Shown one piece after another: positions 1-8,175 of a stretch of DNA of 64,000 nt. Under the pieces are notes generated by a model. That model was not told the origin of the DNA. It saw only the letters and a list, made by a program, of their open reading frames with translations, and ran no database searches. Position 1 is the stretch's first letter; each line of letters begins with the position of its first letter. Made by a program: the position numbers and the translations under genes. The DNA is from Mesorhizobium sp. PAMC28654 (GTDB lineage: Bacteria; Pseudomonadota; Alphaproteobacteria; Rhizobiales; Rhizobiaceae): assembly GCF_020616515.1 (NCBI RefSeq), contig NZ_CP085135.1:6185001-6249000 (forward strand), in the 5' to 3' direction.

Positions 1-41
1 TGGGTGAGTACGCCGAGAACGAGTTCCTCGTTCCTGGTCAT
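1..41 (-). CDS. zur: Fur-family zinc uptake regulator Zur, N-terminal fragment cut by window edge
   Basis: Only the first 13 codons are in the window. They read MTRNEELVLGVLT, which fits the N-terminal helix of Fur-family zinc regulators. The ATG overlaps the stop of the preceding 20-codon ORF as ATGA. Its position directly after a zinc-type ABC permease supports Zur, which would repress this operon through the palindrome near 1817-1836. The identity rests on a very short fragment plus context. Confidence 0.55.
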   Translation of the reverse strand, partial: MTRNEELVLGVLT

Positions 42-100
42 TGCAATGCCTTCAGCGGGCAAGACTTCAGCGGGCCAATCTTCACCGGGCCAGTCTTCAT
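38..100 (-). CDS. possible 20-codon coupling ORF between permease and zur, built from a tandem repeat
   Basis: The reading frame begins at an ATG that overlaps the permease stop (ATGA) and ends in a TGA that overlaps the zur ATG (ATGA again). It encodes MKTGPVKIGPLKSCPLKALQ. The DNA is an imperfect tandem repeat of about 15-16 bases, giving a repeated K-x-G/C-P-V/L-K pattern. It may be translated simply to couple the permease and zur, or the arrangement may be chance. No family is recognised. Confidence 0.35.
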   Translation of the reverse strand: MKTGPVKIGPLKSCPLKALQ

Positions 101-969
101 CGGAGTTGGCCGCTGTCCTCGAGCGTTTCCGTCATTCGCGGTTCACCGGCCGTCGGGCGGCCCATGCGGCGCGATGCGGTGAGGCGCTCGGCGTAGCCGC
201 TTGCGAGATAGGCCGCTGCACCCAGTGCGGTGATCCAGAAGCTTGTCGGCCAGTCGGTCCGGTAGGCGAATGCCAGGCTGATCCAGGCGATGGCGACGGC
301 AAGCGCCATGGACACCAATATGCCGGCGAAGACGCCGCGCGTCAGTCTGAAGGCGGTTGCCGCCGGGGCCACCATCAGCGCGAAGACCAGCAATACGCCG
401 ACGATCTGGGCGGCTTCCGCCGTGGCGAAGGCGACGAGGACCATGAACAGGGTCGAGACCAGGGTGACCGGCACGCCGCGCGCCTCGGCAAGCTCCGGCT
501 GCAGGCTGGCGAACAGCAGCGGTCGGGCGATCACCACCAGCACCACCAGGATCGCCACGGCCAGCACGGCAAGGATGATGACGGTGCGCAGGCTGATGCC
601 CAGCACATTGCCGAACAGCACATTCGTCGCCTGCCCGGCGAAGGCGGTGTAGAAATGCAGGAACAACAGCCCAAGGCCAAGCGAGAGGGTGAGCACGATG
701 CCGATGGCGACGTCGCGATGCGCGCGCTCGCCGAGCAGGCCGATGCCGATGCCGGCGATGACGGTGAACACGGTCAGGCCGAGGAACGGCGACAGGCCGA
801 TGAGGCCGGCCCCCGTGGCTCCAGAGAAACCGACGTGGGTGAGCGCGTGGCCAGCAAAAGTCTGGCCGCGCAGCACCAGGAAATAGCCGACAGCACCTGC
901 GACGATGCCGACCACCGTGCAGGCATAGAAGGCGTTGCGCATGAACTCGTAGTCAAACATCGTGGACAT
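97..969 (-). CDS. znuB: zinc/manganese-type ABC transporter permease (ZnuB-like)
   Basis: This 290-residue protein is almost entirely hydrophobic, with about eight membrane segments, and belongs to the ABC-3 metal permease family that carries Zn2+ or Mn2+ across the inner membrane. The segment AEARGVPV near residue 163 lies where the family contacts its ATPase. The start codon overlaps the end of the upstream ATPase gene by 17 bases, so the two are translationally coupled. The next genes are a tiny ORF and zur, which points to zinc rather than manganese. The permease itself looks intact, but its ATPase partner is rearranged, so the transporter may not work. Confidence 0.85.
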   Translation of the reverse strand: MSTMFDYEFMRNAFYACTVVGIVAGAVGYFLVLRGQTFAGHALTHVGFSGATGAGLIGLSPFLGLTVFTVIAGIGIGLLGERAHRDVAIGIVLTLSLGLGLLFLHFYTAFAGQATNVLFGNVLGISLRTVIILAVLAVAILVVLVVIARPLLFASLQPELAEARGVPVTLVSTLFMVLVAFATAEAAQIVGVLLVFALMVAPAATAFRLTRGVFAGILVSMALAVAIAWISLAFAYRTDWPTSFWITALGAAAYLASGYAERLTASRRMGRPTAGEPRMTETLEDSGQLR

Positions 970-1762
970 GGGCGGCGCCCTCCAATTCGATATCGTCGGC
1001 CATGACGAAGATCCTGCCCGCGACGCGCATCACAGTGATCGGCGTGCCGTAGAGCCGCGACAGGACGGGGCCGTTGATGACCTCGTCGACGCTGCCGATC
1101 GCCGCCTTGCCGTTGCCGAGATAGAGCACGCGGTCGACGGCGCGCATGAGCGGGTTGATCTCGTGCGAGCAGAACAAAATTGCGATGCCGAGCCGCTGCG
1201 CGACCTCGTGCACGAGGTCGATGATGACGCGCTGGTGCGCGGCGTCGAGGCTGATCAGCGGCTCGTCGAGCAGCAGGAGCCTGGGGTCGCCGATCAGCGC
1301 CTGGGCAATGAGGATGCGCTGGCGCTCGCCGCCGGAAAGCTCCGCCAGCGGACGCCGGGCAAGGTCGGCGGCACCGACCTCCTCCAGCGCCTTCCAGGCG
1401 GCCTCTCTCTCGGCGGCGTTGGCGACCGGCCAGCCCCAGCGATGGCCGCCGGCGGCGGTGAGCACGAAGTCGACGCCGCTGATGCCGGGATGGGGCAGGG
1501 CGCGGCGCGCCTGCGGCATGTAGCCGATGGTCGGATTGCCGCGCGTCGGCGGCCGGCCAAGCACGGAGATCGCTCCACCAGCCGGCCTGACAAGGCCAAG
1601 GATCGCGCGCAGCATCGTCGTCTTGCCGGCGCCATTGGCGCCGAGGTCGCCGTAGAAGTTCTCGGCCGCAACGATGTTTATCTTCTCTTCGGCCCTGGCG
1701 GCATTGCCAGCCAAAAGCGGCGCTGCAACGAGCAGTGCCGCCAGCAATGGAACGGAACGCAT
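953..1762 (-). CDS. chimeric gene: signal peptide of a metal-binding protein fused to a ZnuC-like ATPase missing its N-terminus
   Basis: Residues 1-24 form a typical Sec signal peptide ending in AARAEE. Residues about 28-40 (NIVAAENFYGDL) match the start of mature ZnuA-type zinc-binding proteins. At residue 41 the sequence changes to a Walker A motif (GANGAGKTT), followed by the Q-loop (YMPQ), the signature LSGGERQR, Walker B LLLLDEP and the H-loop CSHE of a metal ABC ATPase. Normally about 30-40 residues, including the A-loop, precede Walker A; here they are gone, as is nearly all of the binding protein. The start at 1762 is preceded by a GAGGAG ribosome-binding site. The product would be targeted for export, so it is unlikely to work as a cytoplasmic ATPase. 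A deletion joining znuA to znuC explains it, unless the assembly is wrong. Confidence 0.8.
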   Translation of the reverse strand: MRSVPLLAALLVAAPLLAGNAARAEEKINIVAAENFYGDLGANGAGKTTMLRAILGLVRPAGGAISVLGRPPTRGNPTIGYMPQARRALPHPGISGVDFVLTAAGGHRWGWPVANAAEREAAWKALEEVGAADLARRPLAELSGGERQRILIAQALIGDPRLLLLDEPLISLDAAHQRVIIDLVHEVAQRLGIAILFCSHEINPLMRAVDRVLYLGNGKAAIGSVDEVINGPVLSRLYGTPITVMRVAGRIFVMADDIELEGAAHVHDV

Positions 1763-1816
1763 TCTGGTCTCCTCAGCAATCGGGAAGTTGCGTGCGCGGG
1801 GAAGTCCACCCACTGG

Positions 1817-1836
1817 TGTTATGTAATACTATAACA
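1817..1836. promoter_or_regulatory. Zur-box-like palindrome upstream of the metal ABC operon
   Basis: TGTTATGTAATACTATAACA is an inverted repeat with perfect TGTTAT/ATAACA arms, 55 bases upstream of the minus-strand start at 1762. AT-rich palindromes with TGTTAT...ATAACA arms are typical of alphaproteobacterial Zur operators. The remaining 160 or so bases up to the antiporter gene show no other clear feature. Confidence 0.65.
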
Positions 1837-2002
1837 TTTGTGTTCGAAATGTGGCGCGTGCCTGGGCTGGCGCAAGCGTGCATACACGAAGCCGTGAGGC
1901 GCTTGACGAGCCGCCATTGTCTCCGGGGTGTTCACCCGGTTATGGGGCCGTTGATTTGCACCGCTGACCTTCCCGGCCAGCCGCGCACCTCGACGCCCTG
2001 GG

Positions 2003-3118
2003 TCAGGGCACGGCAGAGACCAGCAGGAAGACGGCGAAGATCACAAGGTGGATCGCGCCCTGCAGCACCGTGGTGCGACCGGTGCCCAGCGTCAGCGTGC
2101 TGACGAAAAGCGTCAGCACCAGCAAGGTGATGTTGGTGGGCGAGACGCCGAGCACCAGGTTCTGCTTGAGCACCAGCGACACGATCGCGACCGTGGGGAT
2201 GGTCAGCCCGATGCTGGCGATCGCCGATCCGAGCGCCAGGTTGATGCTGTTCTGCAGCTGGTTCCTGACCGCCGACTTCGCCGCCGCCATGCCTTCCGGC
2301 AGGAGCACGATCGCGGCGATGATCACGCCGACGAAGGCTTGCGGCAGCCCGGCGGCGGCAATGCCCTTGTCCAGCGGGTAGGAAAGGACCTTGGCCAGCA
2401 GCACGACCGCCACCAGCGAGACCAGCAACAGGCCGAGGCTGAACAAGGCGATACGGTCGCTTGGCTTCTCCGGCGAAGGCTCCGCATCCTCGTCTGTCGG
2501 ATCGGCCTCCGCCGGCGTGTCGAGAAAGTAGTCACGGTGCTTCACGGTCTGAACGAACACGAAAACGCCCCACAGCACCAGCGCCGCGATGCCGACAAAG
2601 ACGACCTGCAAGTCGGAAAAGGACGGCCCGGACGCCGCCAGCGTGTAATTCGGCAGGATCAGCGCCAATGTGGCCAGCGTGCCAAGCACGGCCAGCGCCG
2701 ATGATGCGCCCTGCAACTGGAAAGTCTGCTCGAAATGCCGCCTTCCGCCCATGATCAGGCAAAGGCCGACGACGCCGTTGAGCACGATCATCACGGCGGC
2801 AAAGACGGTGTCGCGCGCCACCGCGTCGCTGCCTTCGGCGCCCGTGAGCATGATCGAGACGATCAACGCGACCTCGATCACCGTCACCGCCACCGCCAGC
2901 AGGATCGAGCCAAACGGTTCGCCGAGTTTCAGCGCCAGGACCTCCGCATGGTGGACGGCCGCGAAAACCGCCAAGCCAAGCAGGGCGGCGGCGAGAACAA
3001 GCACCGATGTGGCGTCCGAAGGGACGATGCCGGCGAATTTGAGAGCAAGCAGACCGGCGGCCAGCGCGGGCGCCACCCAGGTCCAGGTCGGGATGGAAGC
3101 GTGACTGTGTCCGGACAT
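2003..3118 (-). CDS. calcium/proton antiporter of the ChaA/CaCA family
   Basis: This 371-residue protein has about eleven membrane segments. It carries the two alpha repeats of cation/Ca2+ exchangers: EPFGSILLAVAVTVIEVALI in the first half and LPEGMAAAKSAVRNQLQNS in the second, both with the acidic residue used for ion binding. A hydrophilic acidic loop (DPTDEDAEPSPEK) near residues 205-218 separates the halves, as in ChaA and rhizobial y4hA-type proteins. It likely exports Ca2+ or Na+ in exchange for protons at the inner membrane. It is monocistronic by spacing. Confidence 0.88.
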   Translation of the reverse strand: MSGHSHASIPTWTWVAPALAAGLLALKFAGIVPSDATSVLVLAAALLGLAVFAAVHHAEVLALKLGEPFGSILLAVAVTVIEVALIVSIMLTGAEGSDAVARDTVFAAVMIVLNGVVGLCLIMGGRRHFEQTFQLQGASSALAVLGTLATLALILPNYTLAASGPSFSDLQVVFVGIAALVLWGVFVFVQTVKHRDYFLDTPAEADPTDEDAEPSPEKPSDRIALFSLGLLLVSLVAVVLLAKVLSYPLDKGIAAAGLPQAFVGVIIAAIVLLPEGMAAAKSAVRNQLQNSINLALGSAIASIGLTIPTVAIVSLVLKQNLVLGVSPTNITLLVLTLFVSTLTLGTGRTTVLQGAIHLVIFAVFLLVSAVP

Positions 3119-3278
3119 CGGCTGGCCTTCCCCGTGATTTCCGCACGTGGCAGCGTTGCCGCAACGATCACAATGCGCAGTACCCCTCTACAATCTCATT
3201 TTCGGCTTGTCCGGGAAAATCTTGGCCTTCCTGCTCGAAACAGGGGCGTGCATGGCGGGATGCCCTGAGCGGCGCGGA

Positions 3279-3512
3279 CTATTCGGCCGCCTGCGTGCGC
3301 TCCGCCAGGGCAAAAGCCTGCAGATTCCTGGCCTTGCCGATATCCTGATCCGCGTTTGCAATGATCGAGAAGAAGGCCGCCCTGGCGATGTCCTTCTTGG
3401 ATGCGGTGGGATGCACTTTCCTGGCAGCCTTGATGAGCTGCTTGGGCGTCATGTCCGGAGTGACGATCCGCATCAGCGTATCGCCGATCGCCTGCATCTC
3501 GCTTGCTTCCAT
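3279..3512 (-). CDS. small conserved hypothetical protein (77 aa)
   Basis: I take the start at 3512 (MEASEMQAIGDTL) because a GGAG sequence lies about ten bases upstream. A longer frame exists, but its extra 18 residues are of low-complexity shadow type. The product is soluble and helical, with a charged segment around HPTASKKDIARAAFF, and no enzymatic motif is visible. I recall similar proteins from Mesorhizobium genomes but know of no function. It stands alone between two unrelated genes. Confidence 0.6.
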   Translation of the reverse strand: MEASEMQAIGDTLMRIVTPDMTPKQLIKAARKVHPTASKKDIARAAFFSIIANADQDIGKARNLQAFALAERTQAAE

Positions 3513-3652
3513 GAGGGAACTCCGTGTTGGCTGCCGCGCGCGGAGCCTAGACCATCTCGTGGCCAAAGGGAATCATTTCGCGGCTGCGACATGGCAACGG
3601 CCGGCGCGGGCCAATGGTTCCCCGGCGGCGCGATAGGCGGGCAACCGTCTCC

Positions 3653-4651
3653 CTACTGCGTGCAGATCGGCAATGGCTGCGGGGGCGGTGCCGGGTGATC
3701 CGCCTTGTACTTTGCGATGACCGGCTCCAGTGTTTCCTTCGGCCAGAATTTCGGCGTGCCGATCTGCTTCAGGCAGGCCGCGTTCCAGTAGAGGCCGGCG
3801 CCCAGCGCATGGCCGGCGGTCGCGGAACGCGCGACGGCGGCGATGTCGCGCGATTCAGGATAGATGTAGAGCGTCGTCGGCTTGTCCTTCATCAGCGGGA
3901 TGATCAGCTGGGCGTCCTCCGGCGTCCAGCTGGTGCAGCCATTGCTGCGGCCGCCGGCGTAAGTCACCAGCGTGCCCGCCGGAACGAAACCGTCATGGTT
4001 GGCGTAGGGGCTGGCCGGATCCTTGCGCATGCACAGGCCTTTCAGCACCTGGGCCGCGTGGCCACCGATCTTGCGCGGCCTGGCGTTGGCGGTTTCGCCT
4101 TCGCCGTTGAACTGCACGAAAGTGCGCATGAACACCGCGTTCTGCTTGGCGCCGACGCGGTAATAGCCCTTGAACGAGGTCTTGGTATCGCTGGTCATGT
4201 AGTCGCCGCCGCCGGTCAGTTCGGAATCCATGGCATTGCCGAAGTTCTTGGAGCATTCGCGTCCATTGGCGAAGTTGACGACGCCCTTCAAATCGCGGCC
4301 GGCGCCATGGCCCGCCGCCACCGCTCGAAACGATTGGTTGGCCTCGCAGATGATGTAATAGCGGTGCCCGAGCACGCCGTTGCCGAGGTCGCTGGGGCGC
4401 GTGGCGTCCATGGCGAAGTAGCAGGGGTTCTTGACCACGCCTTCGCCCACCTTGCGCATGTAAAGCGCGCGCGCCCGCTCCAGCACCACCTGCGAAATCT
4501 GGTCCGTGCCGTCGCCGACATGGGCCTTCAGCCAGGCCGGAATGCCCGGCTGCAAAGCGGCGAACGACCGCGCAGACGCCGCCAGGCCGATAACCACGAC
4601 GAGCAGGCCGAGGATGGCGACAAACCCCACGGGGGCAGATCTCAACCGCAC
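3653..4651 (-). CDS. murein L,D-transpeptidase-like protein (YkuD_2 type), membrane-anchored
   Basis: The 332-residue product starts with one hydrophobic segment (residues about 9-30) that would anchor or export it. The middle contains GHGAGR, and Cys239 lies in the segment GGRSNGCTSW, which fits the S-x-G-C catalytic motif of the YkuD_2 branch of L,D-transpeptidase-like proteins. Such enzymes form or trim 3-3 peptidoglycan cross-links in the periplasm. The tail is proline-rich (PAPPPQPLP). The family call rests on the Cys motif and general layout. Confidence 0.7.
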   Translation of the reverse strand: MRLRSAPVGFVAILGLLVVVIGLAASARSFAALQPGIPAWLKAHVGDGTDQISQVVLERARALYMRKVGEGVVKNPCYFAMDATRPSDLGNGVLGHRYYIICEANQSFRAVAAGHGAGRDLKGVVNFANGRECSKNFGNAMDSELTGGGDYMTSDTKTSFKGYYRVGAKQNAVFMRTFVQFNGEGETANARPRKIGGHAAQVLKGLCMRKDPASPYANHDGFVPAGTLVTYAGGRSNGCTSWTPEDAQLIIPLMKDKPTTLYIYPESRDIAAVARSATAGHALGAGLYWNAACLKQIGTPKFWPKETLEPVIAKYKADHPAPPPQPLPICTQ

Positions 4652-5058
4652 CAGATCAATTCTCCTGTCAGAAACCGCCAGCGATTCGCTGTCGAGGCTG
4701 GGCGTGTATCATAAGGGGCGGTGCGGCGGTCGGCGAAACACATCTTGGTTAGTGGGGGCGGGAGAGCGTGCGGGAAGGATGGCGACGGGAGGCGGAACGG
4801 CATTGGCTTAGGGGAGGCACCGAGCCCGGTGGCTGCTTTCGAGCTGAAGCAATCTCTCCCAGGCGATCATCCGTGTGACTGTTTCGCGCCTTGTGGTCGC
4901 CGTCCGCCGACCCCCTCGCCAGGCCGGGAAGCTGCCGTCCGGCCACCTTCGGCTGGCGGCTGACATGGACATTTCCGCCCGACAGCTTTTGACAAGATCG
5001 GCGTTGATGGCGGCCTATCGCGAGGCAAGCCGAATGCGGATTTGATTGCGCCCTGGCG

Positions 5059-5120
5059 ATAACATCATGCAGTCGATTGGGCGCGGATGAAAAGCCGTAT
5101 GGACGAGAATGGCGACATCA
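5059..5120 (+). repeat. intergenic repeat, copy A
   Basis: It begins ATAACATCATG, continues with CGATTGGGCGCGGATGAAAA, and ends GGCGACATCA. Copy B at 5881-5955 has the same order of blocks, with a few substitutions and a 13-base longer spacer before GGCGACATCA. Confidence 0.6.
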
Positions 5121-5880
5121 GGTGCGCCAAGGTCTGGAAATGCCCGACCTGGCCGAGGCCGTCCTCAAGTCTGGCAGAAACGTCCGCCAGCGCGCGGAGG
5201 GCTCAACCCCACCAAAACGTAACCTACGCGGCGCGCCGTTGAGCGAAGGGGGGACCCGAACGGGCTCGACGAGGGTCGACGGCGGTCACGATGCCGTGGT
5301 GGTGATCGCAGTAGACGCGATCCGTCGAAGTTGGCCCGGCACAAAAACGGTAACCGCCGGGTACCGATGCGTCTTCGCTCACCGGGAAGCGGCACTGATA
5401 GACGCCTAGCTGAATGAGGGGGACGTCTCTCGAAGTCAGTTTGATATTGTCACGGATGATGGTTTTCAGGTTCCTGGTTCATAAGCCGATGCCGGCTGTC
5501 GGCCGCAGCGCGACCACGCCGAGGCGAGCTTCTCTCGTTTTGAAAGGCTATGGGGCATCATATGATGTTGGTGGCAGCATCAATGAAGCCCGAGGCCCTG
5601 CTGCACGAAGCCAATTGTTTGCGACTTAAGGCCACACCCGCGCGCGTAAGAACGTACAAGTGTCATCGCAGGCTGCCTTGGGCACCAGCCCTGCCGGGGT
5701 TTGTCGGCGGCGGGGGTGTAGCGGCCTTGTGGGACCCCTAACAGGCGCGCCAAGCCGTTCGCGTTCAGGACCGTGATAGAAGGGGTCTCGCCCCAAGACC
5801 CAAATCGCTCTGAAGGACGGAGTTCGACCCAACGGGGACCTTGTTCATTGTCCGTGTTGCGAATGACGGAAATGCGCCGC

Positions 5881-5955
5881 ATAACATCATGTCGCCGATT
5901 GGGCGCGGATGAAAATCCGTACGGACGAGGCGACCCTCGCGAAACGGCGACATCA
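5881..5955 (+). repeat. intergenic repeat, copy B
   Basis: Same blocks and orientation as copy A at 5059-5120. The core CGATTGGGCGCGGATGAAAA is identical, so the two are related copies of a mosaic intergenic element. Confidence 0.6.
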
Positions 5956-6020
5956 ACAAAGTGTTGCGTACCCGATAGTGACCTTGGCCTCAAATCCCAG
6001 CTCGGCTAGAAGTTCGTAGC

Positions 6021-6149
6021 ATGCTGAACGGCATTCACCACGTCGCTCTCATCTGCACCGACTACCACCGGTCGCGACGGTTTTATGTCGAACTCCTCGG
6101 CCTCGATCTGATCCGCGAGGTCTATCGGGAGGCTGACGAGTTCCTCTGA
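6021..6149 (+). pseudogene. N-terminal fragment of a VOC/glyoxalase-family protein
   Basis: From the ATG, 42 codons read as the first beta-alpha-beta unit of a vicinal-oxygen-chelate protein (MLNGIHHVALICTDYHRSRR, then FYVELLGLDLIREVYREADE) and then stop. The HHVALI histidine is the usual first metal ligand. A full member has about 125-130 residues, so two thirds are missing. The break coincides with the start of lower-GC DNA, which suggests that an insertion or deletion cut the gene. Confidence 0.7.
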
Positions 6150-6220
6150 AGCCCCTGCATTGCTTAGCTGCGAAAATTGGGTCAAGCATTCGAGCTCGAC
6201 TAGCAAGAGGAATCTCCGCA

Positions 6221-7066
6221 GTGCTTCGTGAAACAACGGATTCTTTGCCTCAACGGATGTTGGTAACGTTGCTCGCAGAATTTGCCTCAGTAAGAAGTGC
6301 ACCAATAGCGTCCAGCGTTCTCGTAGACATTTTTGAAGACTTTGGGATATCTGTCGACGCTACGCGAACAGCCCTCAGCCGTCTCGTTTCAAAATCCTTG
6401 CTGGTTAGACAAAAGGACGGACGCTCTACTAGCTACGCTTTGAGTCCGTCCGCTGCCACAATGATTCGTGAGGATCGTGATCGCATTCTCAAATTCGGGG
6501 AACCCCAGGAATGGGACGGGAGATGGACGTTGGTCGCCTTTTCTGTTTCGGAAGCCCAACGTGAGCGTCGTCACACCCTACGAAGTCAGCTGCGCGGACT
6601 AGGTTTCGCTCCACTTTTTGATGGGTTGTGGGGGGCTGCTTTTGCGAGCGAGGATGATGCCAGGAAAGCACTTGAATTTGCAGACGTTCCAGAATCCCTC
6701 GTCGCTAGGGGCGAAATCAGCATGTTGGGTGCGAAGATAAATACCTTTCATCGAGCGTGGAAACTCGACGACATCGCGATGCAATACAATACATTTATCG
6801 CGGATGTGGCCCCAATCGTCGAGCGGGCCGAAAAGGGTGAGGTTGCTCCTGCCGAAGCATTGTTAATCCGGACCAGGATCATGGATGACTGGCGCACATT
6901 CCCTATCAACGATCCCGGTCTGCCGCGAGAGTTGCTACCAGACGGCTGGCCTCGTGAATATGCTCACCAGTTGTTTATAAGGGCCTACGAGCTACTTAAG
7001 CCCCCGGCCGAACTCCGTTTGAAGATGTTAATGCAGACAACGTCTCCAGGTAAACGCGTAGCGTGA
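6221..7066 (+). CDS. PaaX-family transcriptional regulator
   Basis: The 281-residue product has an N-terminal winged helix-turn-helix (residues about 30-75, including DATRTALSRLVSKSLLVR) and the conserved PaaX core (WDGRWTLVAFSVSE, residues 98-111), then a C-terminal domain with WRTFP and a late helical part. PaaX represses phenylacetate catabolism in E. coli, and its relatives control other aromatic or aliphatic acid pathways. The start is GTG, chosen for the AGAGGA sequence about nine bases upstream. No paa genes are nearby, so the target is likely the adjacent permease/cupin genes. Base composition is clearly lower in GC than the flanking backbone. Confidence 0.85.
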   Translation: MLRETTDSLPQRMLVTLLAEFASVRSAPIASSVLVDIFEDFGISVDATRTALSRLVSKSLLVRQKDGRSTSYALSPSAATMIREDRDRILKFGEPQEWDGRWTLVAFSVSEAQRERRHTLRSQLRGLGFAPLFDGLWGAAFASEDDARKALEFADVPESLVARGEISMLGAKINTFHRAWKLDDIAMQYNTFIADVAPIVERAEKGEVAPAEALLIRTRIMDDWRTFPINDPGLPRELLPDGWPREYAHQLFIRAYELLKPPAELRLKMLMQTTSPGKRVA

Positions 7067-7095
7067 TCGTTCGCTGAAATGGAACCGGCGATGCG

Positions 7096-7764
7096 ATGAA
7101 AATCTGGTTCGAACGTCACCAATTTCCTTTCCTGCACCGGTTTTCGGGCGGATTATTGACATGCGAAGTTGAGAGCGACCCTCGTCAGAATTTTGCTGCC
7201 GTATTCGTCCAAAGGCAACTTTCGCCCTCCATCAACCTTTTCCAGTTCCAGAAACCGAGCAGCAAAAACCAGGTGCTGACGACTTTGATCGTTCAGGACG
7301 GGACGAGCGCAGTTCTGGCTGTGGAGCATATCGTGGTCGGTGAGGGAGAAAAGAGAAAGATTGCTCTGCGAATCCTTCGAGGCTCGTTGGCGGGAAGGAT
7401 GTCTTACAAGAATTTGTTGGATTTCCCGGTTTCTGAACCGAGCGAATGCACACTCGAAATCGCGCCAGTTAATGGCAAATATGGCCCGCCGCTGTATGCA
7501 AGCCTGACGCGGTCGGGTCGAATAAGGAGCTGGATTGAGCGTCGCGAAAGCAGACAAATGGATGTCAAGTACGCTGCGATCGGCCGCCTACTAGCCATGA
7601 ATTCTGACACTTTCGTCTTGCCTTGGTCTGGTGATTTAGAGGGCGGAATTGTCGTCATCGATGGAAAAGAGATGACAGTCTTGGGAACGGCTGTTCGCGT
7701 CGAAGGCCTCGGACAAATAGACGTACATCAAGTAGCCGGCGTCTTGCTTAGCTGTCGCTGGTAA
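7096..7764 (+). CDS. hypothetical protein (222 aa), no family recognised
   Basis: It starts 29 bases after the PaaX gene on the same strand. The protein is soluble and probably beta-rich, with many alternating hydrophobic stretches, and has no signal peptide, membrane segment, cysteine cluster or known catalytic motif that I can see. Its lower GC matches PaaX and the following permease, so it was probably acquired with them. It may be an enzyme or binding protein of the same pathway, but nothing in the sequence shows this. Confidence 0.55.
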   Translation: MKIWFERHQFPFLHRFSGGLLTCEVESDPRQNFAAVFVQRQLSPSINLFQFQKPSSKNQVLTTLIVQDGTSAVLAVEHIVVGEGEKRKIALRILRGSLAGRMSYKNLLDFPVSEPSECTLEIAPVNGKYGPPLYASLTRSGRIRSWIERRESRQMDVKYAAIGRLLAMNSDTFVLPWSGDLEGGIVVIDGKEMTVLGTAVRVEGLGQIDVHQVAGVLLSCRW

Positions 7765-8175
7765 GTGGGTTACGTCCCTGTTTTGATAACAAGATAGCGA
7801 AATTTTACCTTTTTGGAACGCTGGGCCGCCTGTTCATCGCCTAGATTCCGGAGTGAAGCACTCCCGCAACGCAATCTACGCATATGCCCATTGGAAAACC
7901 GCACTCACACTCGGGGCTGGCGACGAGCGGTCATACTTGTTCGCGCCACGTCGTACCAAGCATTTGTATGTCGATATGTGTTGCTATCGTAAAAAAAATT
8001 GCCATATAAAAACTAAGGGAGCTGTGCGGAGATATCCTCCGCTATCGAAAAAAAAGGGAGTTGAGATCGTGTGGAATTTGACACCCATGCCGGGTCTTTC
8101 GACCAATGCGGCAAAACAGCCTCGTACTTTTTCCATCTCAATAGCCGCCGGCTCAAATGCTCGGGACGGTAGGCT
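7765..8175. other. 411-base gap, AT-rich, with one short hairpin
   Basis: No convincing gene is present. A 5-bp palindromic hairpin (GCGGA-GATATCC-TCCGC, 8026-8042) is flanked by runs of eight or more A residues. It probably holds the promoter of the permease gene. Confidence 0.5.

Larger units (their letters stand above)
4652..6020. other. 1.37 kb intergenic region without a supportable gene
   Basis: The open frames here are short, overlap on both strands and match no family I know. The visible structure is one element present twice (5059-5120 and 5881-5955). The right end abuts a truncated VOC gene. The region looks like a decayed junction between the backbone and the accessory block that follows. 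Confidence 0.6.

Noticed and set aside
3614..4714. A 366-codon plus-strand frame
   Set aside because: Shadow of the L,D-transpeptidase-like gene; no ribosome-binding site and Arg/Ala/Gly-rich composition.
5077..5409. A 110-codon ORF starting MGADEKPYGREW
   Set aside because: Its first part is just the intergenic repeat (copy A), and a similar short peptide arises from copy B; no ribosome-binding site and no family.
8026..8042. Hairpin as a terminator
   Set aside because: The stem is only five base pairs and no T run follows on the plus strand; on the minus strand the U run would come before the stem.
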